Of a stretch of DNA of 64,000 bases, positions 47,636-60,468 are shown in pieces. Under the pieces are notes generated by a model. That model searched no databases and was not told the origin of the DNA. It saw only the letters and a list, made by a program, of their open reading frames with translations. The DNA is from Diorhabda sublineata (lineage: Eukaryota; Arthropoda; Insecta; Coleoptera; Chrysomelidae). Numbering within the stretch: the stretch's first letter is position 1; each line of letters starts with the position of its first letter. A program made the position numbers and the translations under genes. The stretch is taken from positions 4,278,001 to 4,342,000 of the forward strand of contig NC_079486.1 of NCBI RefSeq assembly GCF_026230105.1, read 5' to 3'.

Positions 47636-49687
47636 GGCTCACTAATGGCATTGTTTTTTCTCAACAAAACTAATCAAAAAGTGGGAGAGAATTGTTAATT
47701 GTCGAAACGGTGAAGGAAAGATGGAATTCGGTAGGTCATTTAGAAAAACGTTATGTGATTCCGACAATGCCACGTTTCGTAAAAAAAAGTCAAGTCTTCG
47801 ATGCTCAGCCATTGAATGTGTCACCCGCCATAATAATATAATATTCGGAAAGTGTGTTTCACTATGACTTGACGGAGAGGGAATATCCAAAAAGGCTCAC
47901 TAATGACATTATTTTTTCTCAACAAAACTAATCAAAAAGTGGAAGAGAATTGTTAGTTGTCGAAACGGTGAAGGGAATATGGAATTCGGTAGGTCATTTA
48001 GAAACACGTTATGTGATTCTGACAATGCCAAGTTTCGTAAAAAAAGTCAAGTCTTCGATGCTCTGCCATGGAAAGTGTCACCCCCATAATAATATAATAT
48101 TCGGAAAGTGTGTTTCACTATGACTTGACGAAGACGGGAAAATCCAAAAAGGCTCACTAATGACATTTTTTCCTAAAAAAACTAATCAAAAAGTGGAAGA
48201 GAATTGTTAGTTGTCGAAACGGTGAAGGGAATATGGAATTCGGTAGGTCATTTAGAAACACGTTATGTGATTCTGACAATGCCAAGTTTCGTAAAAAAAA
48301 GTCAAGTCTTCGATGCTCTGCCATTGAAAGTGTCACCCCCATAATAATATAATATTCGGAAAGTGTGTTTCACTATGACTTGACGGAGAGGGAATATCCA
48401 AAAAGGCTCACTAATGACATTATTTTTTCTCAACAAAACTAATCAAAAAGTGGAAGAGAATTGTTAGTTGTCGAAACGGTGAAGGGAATATGGAATTCGG
48501 TAGGTCATTTAGAAACACGTTATGTGATTCTGACAATGCCAAGTTTCATAAAAAAAAGTCAAGTCTTCGATGCTCTGCCATTGAAAGTGTCACCCCCATA
48601 ATAATATAATATTCGGAAAGTGTGTTTCACTATGACTTGACGGAGAGGGAAAATCCAAAAAGGCTCACTAATGGCATTGTTTTTTCTCAACAAAACTAAT
48701 CAAAAAGTGGGAGAGAATTGTTAATTGTCGAAACGGTGAAGGAAAGATGGAATTCGGTAGGTCATTTAGAAAAACGTTATGTGATTCCGACAATGCCACG
48801 TTTCGTAAAAAAAAGTCAAGTCTTCGATGCTCAGCCATTGAATGTGTCACCCGCCATAATAATATAATATTCGGAAAGTATGTTTCACTATGACTTGACG
48901 GAGAGGGAATATCCAAAAAGGCTCACTAATGACATTATTTTTTCTCAACAAAACTAATCAAAAAGTGGAAGAGAATTGTTAGTTGTCGAAACGGTGAAGG
49001 GAATATGGAATTCGGTAGGTCATTTAGAAACACGTTATGTGATTCTGACAATGCCAAGTTTCGTAAAAAAAGTCAAGTCTTCGATGCTCTGCCATGGAAA
49101 GTGTCACCCCCATAATAATATAATATTCGGAAAGTGTGTTTCACTATGACTTGACGAAGACGGGAAAATCCAAAAAGGCTCACTAATGACATTTTTTCCT
49201 AAAAAAACTAATCAAAAAGTGGAAGAGAATTGTTAGTTGTCGAAACGGTGAAGGGAATATGGAATTCGGTAGGTCATTTAGAAACACGTTATGTGATTCT
49301 GACAATGCCAAGTTTCGTAAAAAAAAGTCAAGTCTTCGATGCTCTGCCATTGAAAGTGTCACCCCCATAATAATATAATATTCGGAAAGTGTGTTTCACT
49401 ATGACTTGACGGAGAGGGAATATCCAAAAAGGCTCACTAATGACATTATTTTTTCTCAACAAAACTAATCAAAAAGTGGAAGAGAATTGTTAGTTGTCGA
49501 AACGGTGAAGGGAATATGGAATTCGGTAGGTCATTTAGAAACACGTTATGTGATTCTGACAATGCCAAGTTTCGTAAAAAAAGTCAAGTCTTCGATGCTC
49601 TGCCATTGAAAGTGTCACCCCCATAATAATATAATATTCGGAAAGTGTGTTTCACTATGACTTGACGGAGACGGGAAAATCCAAAAA
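47636..49687 (+). repeat. 4-monomer higher-order repeat, 1026 bp, two units
   Basis: Units 47636-48661 and 48662-49687 each read type 2 (CACCCGCC), type 1 (7-A run, GCCATGG), type S, type 1. A third unit would begin at 49688, where a truncated monomer sits. The same 4-mer is present in the partner block at 54952 and 55979. Confidence 0.9.
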
Positions 49688-49809
49688 GGCTCACTAATGA
49701 CATGTTTTCCTAAAAAAACTAATCAAAAAGTGGAAGAGAATTGTTAGTTGTCGAAACGGTGAAGGAAATATGGAATTCGGTAGGTCATCTGGAAACGCCT
49801 CATGTGAAA
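49688..49809 (+). repeat. truncated monomer 7 (122 bp)
   Basis: Same deletion junction and S' front. It lies exactly where a third unit of the 1026-bp 4-mer (47636, 48662) would begin, and is followed by a standard type 3 monomer with eight A and CTACC. Confidence 0.95.
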
Positions 49810-50465
49810 GGCTCACTAATGGCATTGTTTTTTCTCAACAAAACTAATCAAAAAGTGGGAGAGAATTGTTAATTGTCGAAACGGTGAAGGGAAGATGGAA
49901 TTCGGTAGCTCATTTGGAAATGCCTTATGTGATTTCGACAATGCCACGTTTCGTAAAAAAAAGTCAAGTCTTCGATGCTCTACCATTGAATGTGTCACCC
50001 CCATAATAATATAATGTTCGGGAAGTGTGTTTCACTATGACCTGACGGAGAGGGGAATATCCAAAAAGGCTCACTAATGACATTATTTTTTCTCAACAAA
50101 ACTAATCAAAAAGTGGAAGAGAATTGTTAGTTGTCGAAACGGTGAAGGGAATATGGAATTCGGTAGGTCATTTAGAAACACGTTATGTGATTCTGACAAT
50201 GCCAAGTTTCGTAAAAAAAAGTCAAGTCTTCGATGCTCTGCCATTGAAAGTGTCACCCCCATAATAATATAATATTCGGAAAGTGTGTTTCACTATGACT
50301 TGACGGAGAGGGAATATCCAAAAAGGCTCACTAATGACATTATTTTTTCTCAACAAAACTAATCAAAAAGTGGAAGAGAATTGTTAGTTGTCGAAACGGT
50401 GAAGGGAATATGGAATTCGGTAGGTCATTTAGAAACACGTTATGTGATTCTGACAATGCCAAGTT

Positions 50466-53400
50466 TCATAAAAAAAAGTCAAGTCTTCGATGCTCTGCCA
50501 TTGAAAGTGTCACCCCCATAATAATATAATATTCGGAAAGTGTGTTTCACTATGACTTGACGGAGAGGGAAAATCCAAAAAGGCTCACTAATGGCATTGT
50601 TTTTTCTCAACAAAACTAATCAAAAAGTGGGAGAGAATTGTTAATTGTCGAAACGGTGAAGGAAAGATGGAATTCGGTAGGTCATTTAGAAAAACGTTAT
50701 GTGATTCCGACAATGCCACGTTTCGTAAAAAAAAGTCAAGTCTTCGATGCTCAGCCATTGAATGTGTCACCCGCCATAATAATATAATATTCGGAAAGTA
50801 TGTTTCACTATGACTTGACGGAGAGGGAATATCCAAAAAGGCTCACTAATGACATTATTTTTTCTCAACAAAACTAATCAAAAAGTGGAAGAGAATTGTT
50901 AGTTGTCGAAACGGTGAAGGGAATATGGAATTCGGTAGGTCATTTAGAAACACGTTATGTGATTCTGACAATGCCAAGTTTCATAAAAAAAAGTCAAGTC
51001 TTCGATGCTCTGCCATTGAAAGTGTCACCCCCATAATAATATAATATTCGGAAAGTGTGTTTCACTATGACTTGACGGAGAGGGAATATCCAAAAAGGCT
51101 CACTAATGACATTATTTTTTCTCAACAAAACTAATCAAAAAGTGGAAGAGAATTGTTAGTTGTCGAAACGGTGAAGGGAATATGGAATTCGGTAGGTCAT
51201 TTAGAAACACGTTATGTGATTCTGACAATGCCAAGTTTCGTAAAAAAAGTCAAGTCTTCGATGCTCTGCCATTGAAAGTGTCACCCCCATAATAATATAA
51301 TATTCGGAAAGTGTGTTTCACTATGACTTGACGGAGACGGGAATATCCAAAAAGGCTCACTAATGACATTATTTTTTCTCAACAAAACTAATCAAAAAGT
51401 GGAAGAGAATTGTTAGTTGTCGAAACGGTGAAGGGAATATGGAATTCGGTAGGTCATTTAGAAACACGTTATGTGATTCTGACAATGCCAAGTTTCGTAA
51501 AAAAAAGTCAAGTCTTCGATGCTCTGCCATTGAAAGTGTCACCCCCATAATAATATAATATTCGGAAAGTGTGTTTCACTATGACTTGACGGAGAGGGAA
51601 AATCCAAAAAGGCTCACTAATGGCATTGTTTTTTCTCAACAAAACTAATCAAAAAGTGGGAGAGAATTGTTAATTGTCGAAACGGTGAAGGGAAGATGGA
51701 ATTCGGTAGCTCATTTGGAAATGCCTTATGTGATTCTGACAATGCCAAGTTTCGTAAAAAAAAGTCAAGTCTTCGATGCTCTGCCATTGAATGTGTCACC
51801 CCCATAATCATATAATATTCGGAAAGTGTGTTTCACTATGATTTGACGGAGAGGGAAAATCCAAAAAGGCTCACTAATGGCATTGTTTTTTCTCAACAAA
51901 ACTAATCAAAAAGTGGGAGAGAATTGTTAATTGTCGAAACGGTGAAGGAAAGATGGAATTCGGTAGGTCATTTAGAAAAACGTTATGTGATTCCGACAAT
52001 GCCACGTTTCGTAAAAAAAAGTCAAGTCTTCGATGCTCTGCCATTGAATGTGTCACCCCCCATAATAATATAATATTCGGGAAGTGTGTTTCACTATGAC
52101 CTGACGGAGGGAATATCCAAAAAGGCTCACTAATGACATTATTTTTTCTCAACAAAACTAATCAAAAAGTGGAAGAGAATTGTTAGTTGTCGAAACGGTG
52201 AAGGGAATATGGAATTCGGTAGGTCATTTAGAAACACGTTATGTGATTCTGACAATGCCAAGTTTCGTAAAAAAAAGTCAAGTCTTCGATGCTCTGCCAT
52301 TGAAAGTGTCACCCCCATAATAATATGATATTCGGAAAGTGTGTTTCACTATGACTTGACGGAGAGGGAATATCCAAAAAGGCTCAATAATGACATTATT
52401 TTTTCTCAACAAAACTAATCAAAAAGTGGAAGAGAATTGTTAGTTGTCGAAACGGTGAAGGGAATATGGAATTCGGTAGGTCATTTAGAAACACGTTATG
52501 TGATTTCGACAATGCCACGTTTCGTAAAAAAAAGTCAAGTCTTCGATGCTCTACCATTGAATGTGTCACCCCCATAATAATATAATGTTCGGGAAGTGTG
52601 TTTCACTATGACTTGACGGAGAGGGAAAATCCAAAAAGGCTCACTAATGGCATTGTTTTTTCTCAACAAAACTAATCAAAAAGTGGGAGAGAATTGTTAA
52701 TTGTCGAAACGGTGAAGGAAAGATGGAATTCGGTAGGTCATTTAGAAAAACGTTATGTGATTCCGACAATGCCACGTTTCGTAAAAAAAAGTCAAGTCTT
52801 CGATGCTCTGCCATTGAATGTGTCACCCCCATAATAATATAATATTCGGAAAGTGTGTTTCACTATGACTTGACGGAGAGGGAATATCCAAAAAGGCTCA
52901 CTAATGACATTATTTTTTCTCAACAAAACTAATCAAAAAGTGGAAGAGAATTGTTAGTTGTCGAAACGGTGAAGGGAATATGGAATTCGGTAGGTCATTT
53001 AGAAACACGTTATGTGATTCTGACAATGCCAAGTTTCGTAAAAAAAAGTCAAGTCTTCGATGCTCTGCCATTGAAAGTGTCACCCCCATAATAATATAAT
53101 ATTCGGAAAGTGTGTTTCACTATGACTTGACGGAGAGGGAATATCCAAAAAGGCTCACTAATGACATTATTTTTTCTCAACAAAACTAATCAAAAAGTGG
53201 AAGAGAATTGTTAGTTGTCGAAACGGTGAAGGGAATATGGAATTCGGTAGGTCATTTAGAAACACGTTATGTGATTCTGACAATGCCAAGTTTCGTAAAA
53301 AAAAGTCAAGTCTTCGATGCTCTGCCATTGAAAGTGTCACCCCCATAATAATATAATATTCGGAAAGTGTGTTTCACTATGACTTGACGGAGAGGGAATA

Positions 53401-53665
53401 TCCAAAAAGGCTCACTAATGACATTATTTTTTCTCAACAAAACTAATCAAAAAGTGGAAGAGAATTGTTAGTTGTCGAAACGGTGAAGGGAATATGGAAT
53501 TCGGTAGGTCATTTAGAAACACGTTATGTGATTCCGACAATGCCACGTTTCGTAAAAAAAAGTCAAGTCTTCGATGCTCTGCCATTGAAAGTGTCACCCC
53601 CATAATAATATAATATTCGGAAAGTGTGTTTCACTATGACTTGGCGGAGAGGGAATATCCAAAAA
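50466..53665 (+). repeat. satellite between the two 4.1 kb copies
   Basis: This stretch holds a further copy of the CACCCGCC type 2 monomer (50582, with GTATGTTTC shared with 48662), several type 1 copies, and the marked haplotype at 51611-52500 (ATAATCATATAAT, GACGGAGGGAATATCC, ATAATATGATATTCGG). From about 52640 to 53665 ordinary types 2 and 1 follow. Only satellite is present. Confidence 0.85.
51611..52500 (+). repeat. marked haplotype, third of four copies
   Basis: This run pairs a type 3/type 1 hybrid with a type 2 copy ending in the shortened linker GACGGAGGGAATATCC and a type 1 copy with ATAATATGATATTCGG. It matches 58157-59045 at a 6546-bp offset, including the private ATAATCATATAAT. 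Less closely it matches 19280 and 21972. GGCTCAATAATG near 52383 is unique to this copy. Confidence 0.87.
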
Positions 53666-56600
53666 GGCTCACTAATGACATTATTTTTTCTCAACAAAAC
53701 TAATCAAAAAGTGGAAGAGAATTGTTAGTTGTCGAAACGGTGAAGGGAATATGGAATTCGGTAGGTCATTTAGAAACACGTTATGTGATTCTGACAATGC
53801 CAAGTTTCGTAAAAAAAAGTCAAGTCTTCGATGCTCTGCCATTGAAAGTGTCACCCCCATAATAATATAATATTCGGAAAGTGTGTTTCACTATGACTTG
53901 ACGGAGAGGGAATATCCAAAAAGGCTCACTAATGACATTATTTTTTCTCAACAAAACTAATCAAAAAGTGGAAGAGAATTGTTAGTTGTCGAAACGGTGA
54001 AGGGAATATGGAATTCGGTAGGTCATTTAGAAACACGTTATGTGATTCTGACAATGCCAAGTTTCGTAAAAAAAAGTCAAGTCTTCGATGCTCTGCCATT
54101 GAATGTGTCACCCCCATAATAATATAATATTCGGAAAGTGTGTTTCACTATGATTTGACGGAGAGGGGGAATCCAAAAAGGCTCACTAATGGCATTGTTT
54201 TTTCTCAACAAAACTAATCAAAAAGTGGGAGAGAATTGTTAATTGTCGAAACGGTGAAGGGAAGATGGAATTCGGTAGCTCATTTGGAAATGCCTTATGT
54301 GATTTCGACAATGCCACGTTTCGTAAAAAAAAGTGAAGTCTTCGATGCTCTACCATTGAATGTGTCACCCCCATAATAATATAATGTTCGGGAAGTGTGT
54401 TTCACTATGACCTGACGGAGAGGGGAATATCCAAAAAGGCTCACTAATGACATTATTTTTTCTCAACAAAACTAATCAAAAAGTGGAAGAGAATTGTTAG
54501 TTGTCGAAACGGTGAAGGGAATATGGAATTCGATAGGTCATTTAGAAACACGTTATGTGATTCTGACAATGCCAAGTTTCGTAAAAAAAAGTCAAGTCTT
54601 CGATGCTCTGCCATTGAAAGTGTCACCCCCATAATAATATAATATTCGGAAAGTGTGTTTCACTATGACTTGACGGAGAGGGAATATCCAAAAAGGCTCA
54701 CTAATGACATTATTTTTTCTCAACAAAACTAATCAAAAAGTGGAAGAGAATTGTTAGTTGTCGAAACGGTGAAGGGAATATGGAATTCGGTAGGTCATTT
54801 AGAAACACGTTATGTGATTCTGACAATGCCAAGTTTCGTAAAAAAAAGTCAAGTCTTCGATGCTCTGCCATTGAAAGTGTCACCCCCATAATAATATAAT
54901 ATTCGGAAAGTGTGTTTCACTATGACTTGACGGAGAGGGAAAATCCAAAAAGGCTCACTAATGGCATTGTTTTCTCTCAACAAAACTAATCAAAAAGTGG
55001 GAGAGAATTGTTAATTGTCGAAACGGTGAAGGAAAGATGGAATTCGGTAGGTCATTTAGAAAAACGTTATGTGATTCCGACAATGCCACGTTTCGTAAAA
55101 AAAAGTCAAGTCTTCGATGCTCAGCCATTGAATGTGTCACCCGCCATAATAATATAATATTCGGAAAGTGTGTTTCACTATGACTTGACGGAGAGGGAAT
55201 ATCCAAAAAGGCTCACTAATGACATTATTTTTTCTCAACAAAACTAATCAAAAAGTGGAAGAGAATTGTTAGTTGTCGAAACGGTGAAGGGAATATGGAA
55301 TTCGGTAGGTCATTTAGAAACACGTTATGTGATTCTGACAATGCCAAGTTTCGTAAAAAAAAGTCAAGTCTTCGATGCTCTGCCATGGAAAGTGTCACCC
55401 CCATAATAATATAATATTCGGAAAGTGTGTTTCACTATGACTTGACGAAGACGGGAAAATCCAAAAAGGCTCACTAATGACATTTTTTCCTAAAAAAACT
55501 AATCAAAAAGTGGAAGAGAATTGTTAGTTGTCGAAACGGTGAAGGGAATATGGAATTCGGTAGGTCATTTAGAAACACGTTATGTGATTCTGACAATGCC
55601 AAGTTTCGTAAAAAAAAGTCAAGTCTTTGATGCTCTGCCATTGAAAGTGTCACCCCCATAATAATATAATATTCGGAAAGTGTGTTTCACTATGACTTGA
55701 CGGAGAGGGAATATCCAAAAAGGCTCACTAATGACATTATTTTTTCTCAACAAAACTAATCAAAAAGTGGAAGAGAATTGTTAGTTGTCGAAACGGTGAA
55801 GGGAATATGGAATTCGGTAGGTCATTTAGAAACACGTTATGTGATTCTGACAATGCCAAGTTTCATAAAAAAAAGTCAAGTCTTCGATGCTCTGCCATTG
55901 AAAGTGTCACCCCCATAATAATATAATATTCGGAAAGTGTGTTTCACTATGACTTGACGGAGAGGGAAAATCCAAAAAGGCTCACTAATGGCATTGTTTT
56001 TTCTCAACAAAACTAATCAAAAAGTGGGAGAGAATTGTTAATTGTCGAAACGGTGAAGGAAAGATGGAATTCGGTAGGTCATTTAGAAAAACGTTATGTG
56101 ATTCCGACAATGCCACGTTTCGTAAAAAAAAGTCAAGTCTTCGATGCTCAGCCATTGAATGTGTCACCCGCCATAATAATATAATATTCGGAAAGTGTGT
56201 TTCACTATGACTTGACGGAGAGGGAATATCCAAAAAGGCTCACTAATGACATTATTTTTTCTCAACAAAACTAATCAAAAAGTGGAAGAGAATTGTTAGT
56301 TGTCGACACGGTGAAGGGAATATGGAATTCGGTAGGTCATTTAGAAACACGTTATGTGATTCTGACAATGCCAAGTTTCGTAAAAAAAGTCAAGTCTTCG
56401 ATGCTCTGCCATGGAAAGTGTCACCCCCATAATAATATAATATTCGGAAAGTGTGTTTCACTATGACTTGACGAAGACGGGAAAATCCAAAAAGGCTCAC
56501 TAATGACATTTTTTCCTAAAAAAACTAATCAAAAAGTGGAAGAGAATTGTTAGTTGTCGAAACGGTGAAGGGAATATGGAATTCGGTAGGTCATTTAGAA

Positions 56601-57782
56601 ACACGTTATGTGATTCTGACAATGCCAAGTTTCGTAAAAAAAAGTCAAGTCTTCGATGCTCTGCCATTGAAAGTGTCACCCCCATAATAATATAATATTC
56701 GGAAAGTGTGTTTCACTATGACTTGACGGAGAGGGAATATCCAAAAAGGCTCACTAATGACATTATTTTTTCTCAACAAAACTAATCAAAAAGTGGAAGA
56801 GAATTGTTAGTTGTCGAAACGGTGAAGGGAATATGGAATTCGGTAGGTCATTTAGAAACACGTTATGTGATTCTGACAATGCCAAGTTTCGTAAAAAAAG
56901 TCAAGTCTTCGATGCTCTGCCATTGAAAGTGTCACCCCCATAATAATATAATATTCGGAAAGTGTGTTTCACTATGACTTGACGGAGACGGGAAAATCCA
57001 AAAAGGCTCACTAATGACATGTTTTCCTAAAAAAACTAATCAAAAAGTGGAAGAGAATTGTTAGTTGTCGAAACGGTGAAGGAAATATGGAATTCGGTAG
57101 GTCATCTGGAAACGCCTCATGTGAAAGGCTCACTAATGGCATTGTTTTTTCTCAACAAAACTAATCAAAAAGTGGGAGAGAATTGTTAATTGTCGAAACG
57201 GTGAAGGGAAGATGGAATTCGGTAGCTCATTTGGAAATGCCTTATGTGATTTCGACAATGCCACGTTTCGTAAAAAAAAGTCAAGTCTTCGATGCTCTAC
57301 CATTGAATGTGTCACCCCCATAATAATATAATGTTCGGGAAGTGTGTTTCACTATGACCTGACGGAGAGGGGAATATCCAAAAAGGCTCACTAATGACAT
57401 TATTTTTTCTCAACAAAACTAATCAAAAAGTGGAAGAGAATTGTTAGTTGTCGAAACGGTGAAGGGAATATGGAATTCGGTAGGTCATTTAGAAACACGT
57501 TATGTGATTCTGACAATGCCAAGTTTCGTAAAAAAAAGTCAAGTCTTCGATGCTCTGCCATTGAAAGTGTCACCCCCATAATAATATAATATTCGGAAAG
57601 TGTGTTTCACTATGACTTGACGGAGAGGGAATATCCAAAAAGGCTCACTAATGACATTATTTTTTCTCAACAAAACTAATCAAAAAGTGGAAGAGAATTG
57701 TTAGTTGTCGAAACGGTGAAGGGAATATGGAATTCGGTAGGTCATTTAGAAACACGTTATGTGATTCTGACAATGCCAAGTT
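53666..57782 (+). repeat. ~4.1 kb duplicated block, copy B
   Basis: Partner of 46350-50465 with the same marker order, including AATTCGATAGG near 54531, the CACCCGCC 4-mer at 54952 and 55979, GCCATGGAAAG near 55386 and 56411, and the truncated monomer at 57005. Private changes are GAGGGGGAATCC near 54165, TTTTCTCTCAAC near 54972 and GTCGACACGG near 56305. At 54180 the monomer is type 3 where copy A (46864) has type 2 sequence in its middle, a likely conversion tract. Confidence 0.9.
57005..57126 (+). repeat. truncated monomer 8 (122 bp)
   Basis: Same deletion junction. It is the 7317-bp-distant counterpart of the copy at 49688, with matching neighbours on both sides. Confidence 0.95.
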
Positions 57783-60468
57783 TCGTAAAAAAAAGTCAAG
57801 TCTTCGATGCTCAGCCATTGAATGTGTCACCCCCCATAATAATATAATATTCGGAAAGTGTGTTTCACTATGACTTGACGGAGAGGGAATATCCAAAAAG
57901 GCTCACTAATGACATTATTTTTTCTCAACAAAACTAATCAAAAAGTGGAAGAGAATTGTTAGTTGTCGAAACGGTGAAGGGAATATGGAATTCGGTAGGT
58001 CATTTAGAAACACGTTATGTGATTCTGACAATGCCAAGTTTCGTAAAAAAAAGTCAAGTCTTCGATGCTCTGCCATTGAAAGTGTCACCCCCATAATAAT
58101 ATAATATTCGGAAAGTGTGTTTCACTATGACTTGACGGAGAGGGAAAATCCAAAAAGGCTCACTAATGGCATTGTTTTTTCTCAACAAAACTAATCAAAA
58201 AGTGGGAGAGAATTGTTAATTGTCGAAACGGTGAAGGGAAGATGGAATTCGGTAGCTCATTTGGAAATGCCTTATGTGATTCTGACAATGCCAAGTTTCG
58301 TAAAAAAAAGTCAAGTCTTCGATGCTCTGCCATTGAATGTGTCACCCCCATAATCATATAATATTCGGAAAGTGTGTTTCACTATGATTTGACGGAGAGG
58401 GAAAATCCAAAAAGGCTCACTAATGGCATTGTTTTTTCTCAACAAAACTAATCAAAAAGTGGGAGAGAATTGTTAATTGTCGAAACGGTGAAGGAAAGAT
58501 GGAATTCGGTAGGTCATTTAGAAAAACGTTACGTGATTCCGACAATGCCACGTTTCGTAAAAAAAGTCAAGTCTTCGATGCTCTGCCATTGAATGTGTCA
58601 CCCCCCATAATAATATAATATTCGGGAAGTGTGTTTCACTATGACCTGACGGAGGGAATATCCAAAAAGGCTCACTAATGACATTATTTTTTCTCAACAA
58701 AACTAATCAAAAAGTGGAAGAGAATTGTTAGTTGTCGAAACGGTGAAGGGAATATGGAATTCGGTAGGTCATTTAGAAACACGTTATGTGATTCTGACAA
58801 TGCCAAGTTTCGTAAAAAAAAGTCAAGTCTTCGATGCTCTGCCATTGAAAGTGTCACCCCCATAATAATATGATATTCGGAAAGTGTGTTTCACTATGAC
58901 TTGACGGAGAGGGAATATCCAAAAAGGCTCACTAATGACATTATTTTTTCTCAACAAAACTAATCAAAAAGTGGAAGAGAATTGTTAGTTGTCGAAACGG
59001 TGAAGGGAATATGGAATTCGGTAGGTCATTTAGAAACACGTTATGTGATTCTGACAATGCCAAGTTTCGTAAAAAAAAGTCAAGTCTTCGATGCTCTGCC
59101 ATTGAATGTGTCACCCCCCATAATAATATAATATTCGGGAAGTGTGTTTCACTATGACCTGACGGAGGGAAAATCCAAAAAGGCTCACTAATGGCATTAT
59201 TTTTTCTCAACAAAACTAATCAAAAAGTGGAAGAGAATTGTTAGTTGTCGAAACGGTGAAGGGAATATGGAATTCGGTAGGCCATTTAGAAACACGTTAT
59301 GTGATTCTGACAATGCCAAGTTTCGTAAAAAAAAGTCAAGTCTTCGATGCTCTGCCATTGAAAGTGTCACCCCCATAATAATATGATATTCGGAAAGTGT
59401 GTTTCACTATGACTTGACGGAGAGGGAATATCCAAAAAGGCTCACTAATGACATTATTTTTTCTCAACAAAACTGATCAAAAAGTGGAAGAGAATTGTTA
59501 GTTGTCGAAACGGTGAAGGGAATATGGAATTCGGTAGGTCATTTAGAAACACGTTATGTGATTCTGACAATGCCAAGTTTCGTAAAAAAAAGTCAAGTCT
59601 TCGATGCTCTGCCATTGAAAGTGTCACCCCCATAATAATATAATATTCGGAAAGTGTGTTTCACTATGACTTGACGGAGAGGGAAAATCCAAAAAGGCTC
59701 ACTAATGGCATTGTTTTTTCTCAACAAAACTAATCAAAAAGTGGGAGAGAATTGTTAATTGTCGAAACGGTGAAGGGAAGATGGAATTCGGTAGCTCATT
59801 TGGAAATGCCTTATGTGATTCTGACAATGCCAAGTTTCGTAAAAAAAAGTCAAGTCTTCGATGCTCTGCCATTGAATGTGTCACCCCCATAATAATATAA
59901 TATTCGGAAAGTGTGTTTCACTATGATTTGACGGAGAGGGAAAATCCAAAAAGGCTCACTAATGGCATTGTTTTTTCTCAACAAAACTAATCAAAAAGTG
60001 GGAGAGAATTGTTAATTGTCGAAACGGTGAAGGAAAGATGGAATTCGGTAGGTCATTTAGAAAAACGTTATGTGATTCCGACAATGCCACGTTTCGTAAA
60101 AAAAAGTCAAGTCTTCGATGCTCTGCCATTGAATGTGTCACCCCCCATAATAATATAATATTCGGGAAGTGTGTTTCACTATGACCTGACGGAGAGGGGA
60201 ATATCCAAAAAGGCTCACTAATGACATTATTTTTTCTCAACAAAACTAATCAAAAAGTGGAAGAGAATTGTTAGTTGTCGAAACGGTGAAGGGAATATGG
60301 AATTCGGTAGGTCATTTAGAAACACGTTATGTGATTCTGACAATGCCAAGTTTCGTAAAAAAAAGTCAAGTCTTCGATGCTCTGCCATTGAAAGTGTCAC
60401 CCCCATAATAATATAATATTCGGAAAGTGTGTTTCACTATGACATGACGGAGAGGGAAAATCCAAAAA
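57783..60468 (+). repeat. satellite block with the marked haplotype repeated
   Basis: This block holds the fourth copy of the haplotype (58157-59045). Near 59160 there is a second shortened linker (GACGGAGGGAAAATCC), with ATAATATGATATTCGG near 59384. Private changes include TTACGTGATT near 58530, GGTAGGCCATTTAG near 59280 and AACTGATCAAAAAG near 59473. The rest is ordinary type 1, 2 and 3-like monomers. Confidence 0.85.

Larger units (their letters stand above)
46350..50465 (+). repeat. ~4.1 kb duplicated block, copy A (offset 7316)
   Basis: This block matches 53666-57782 at 7316-7317 bp, equal to 28 full monomers plus one truncated one. Shared rare markers in order are GACTTGGCGG just before 46350, AAAGTGAAGTC near 47016, AATTCGATAGG near 47215, CACCCGCC near 47825 and 48851, GCCATGGAAAG near 48067 and 49093, TTTCATAAA near 48546, and the truncated monomer at 49688. 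It breaks near 50465, where this copy has TTTCATAAA with CTGCC and its partner has CGTAAA with CAGCC and six C. Confidence 0.9.
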
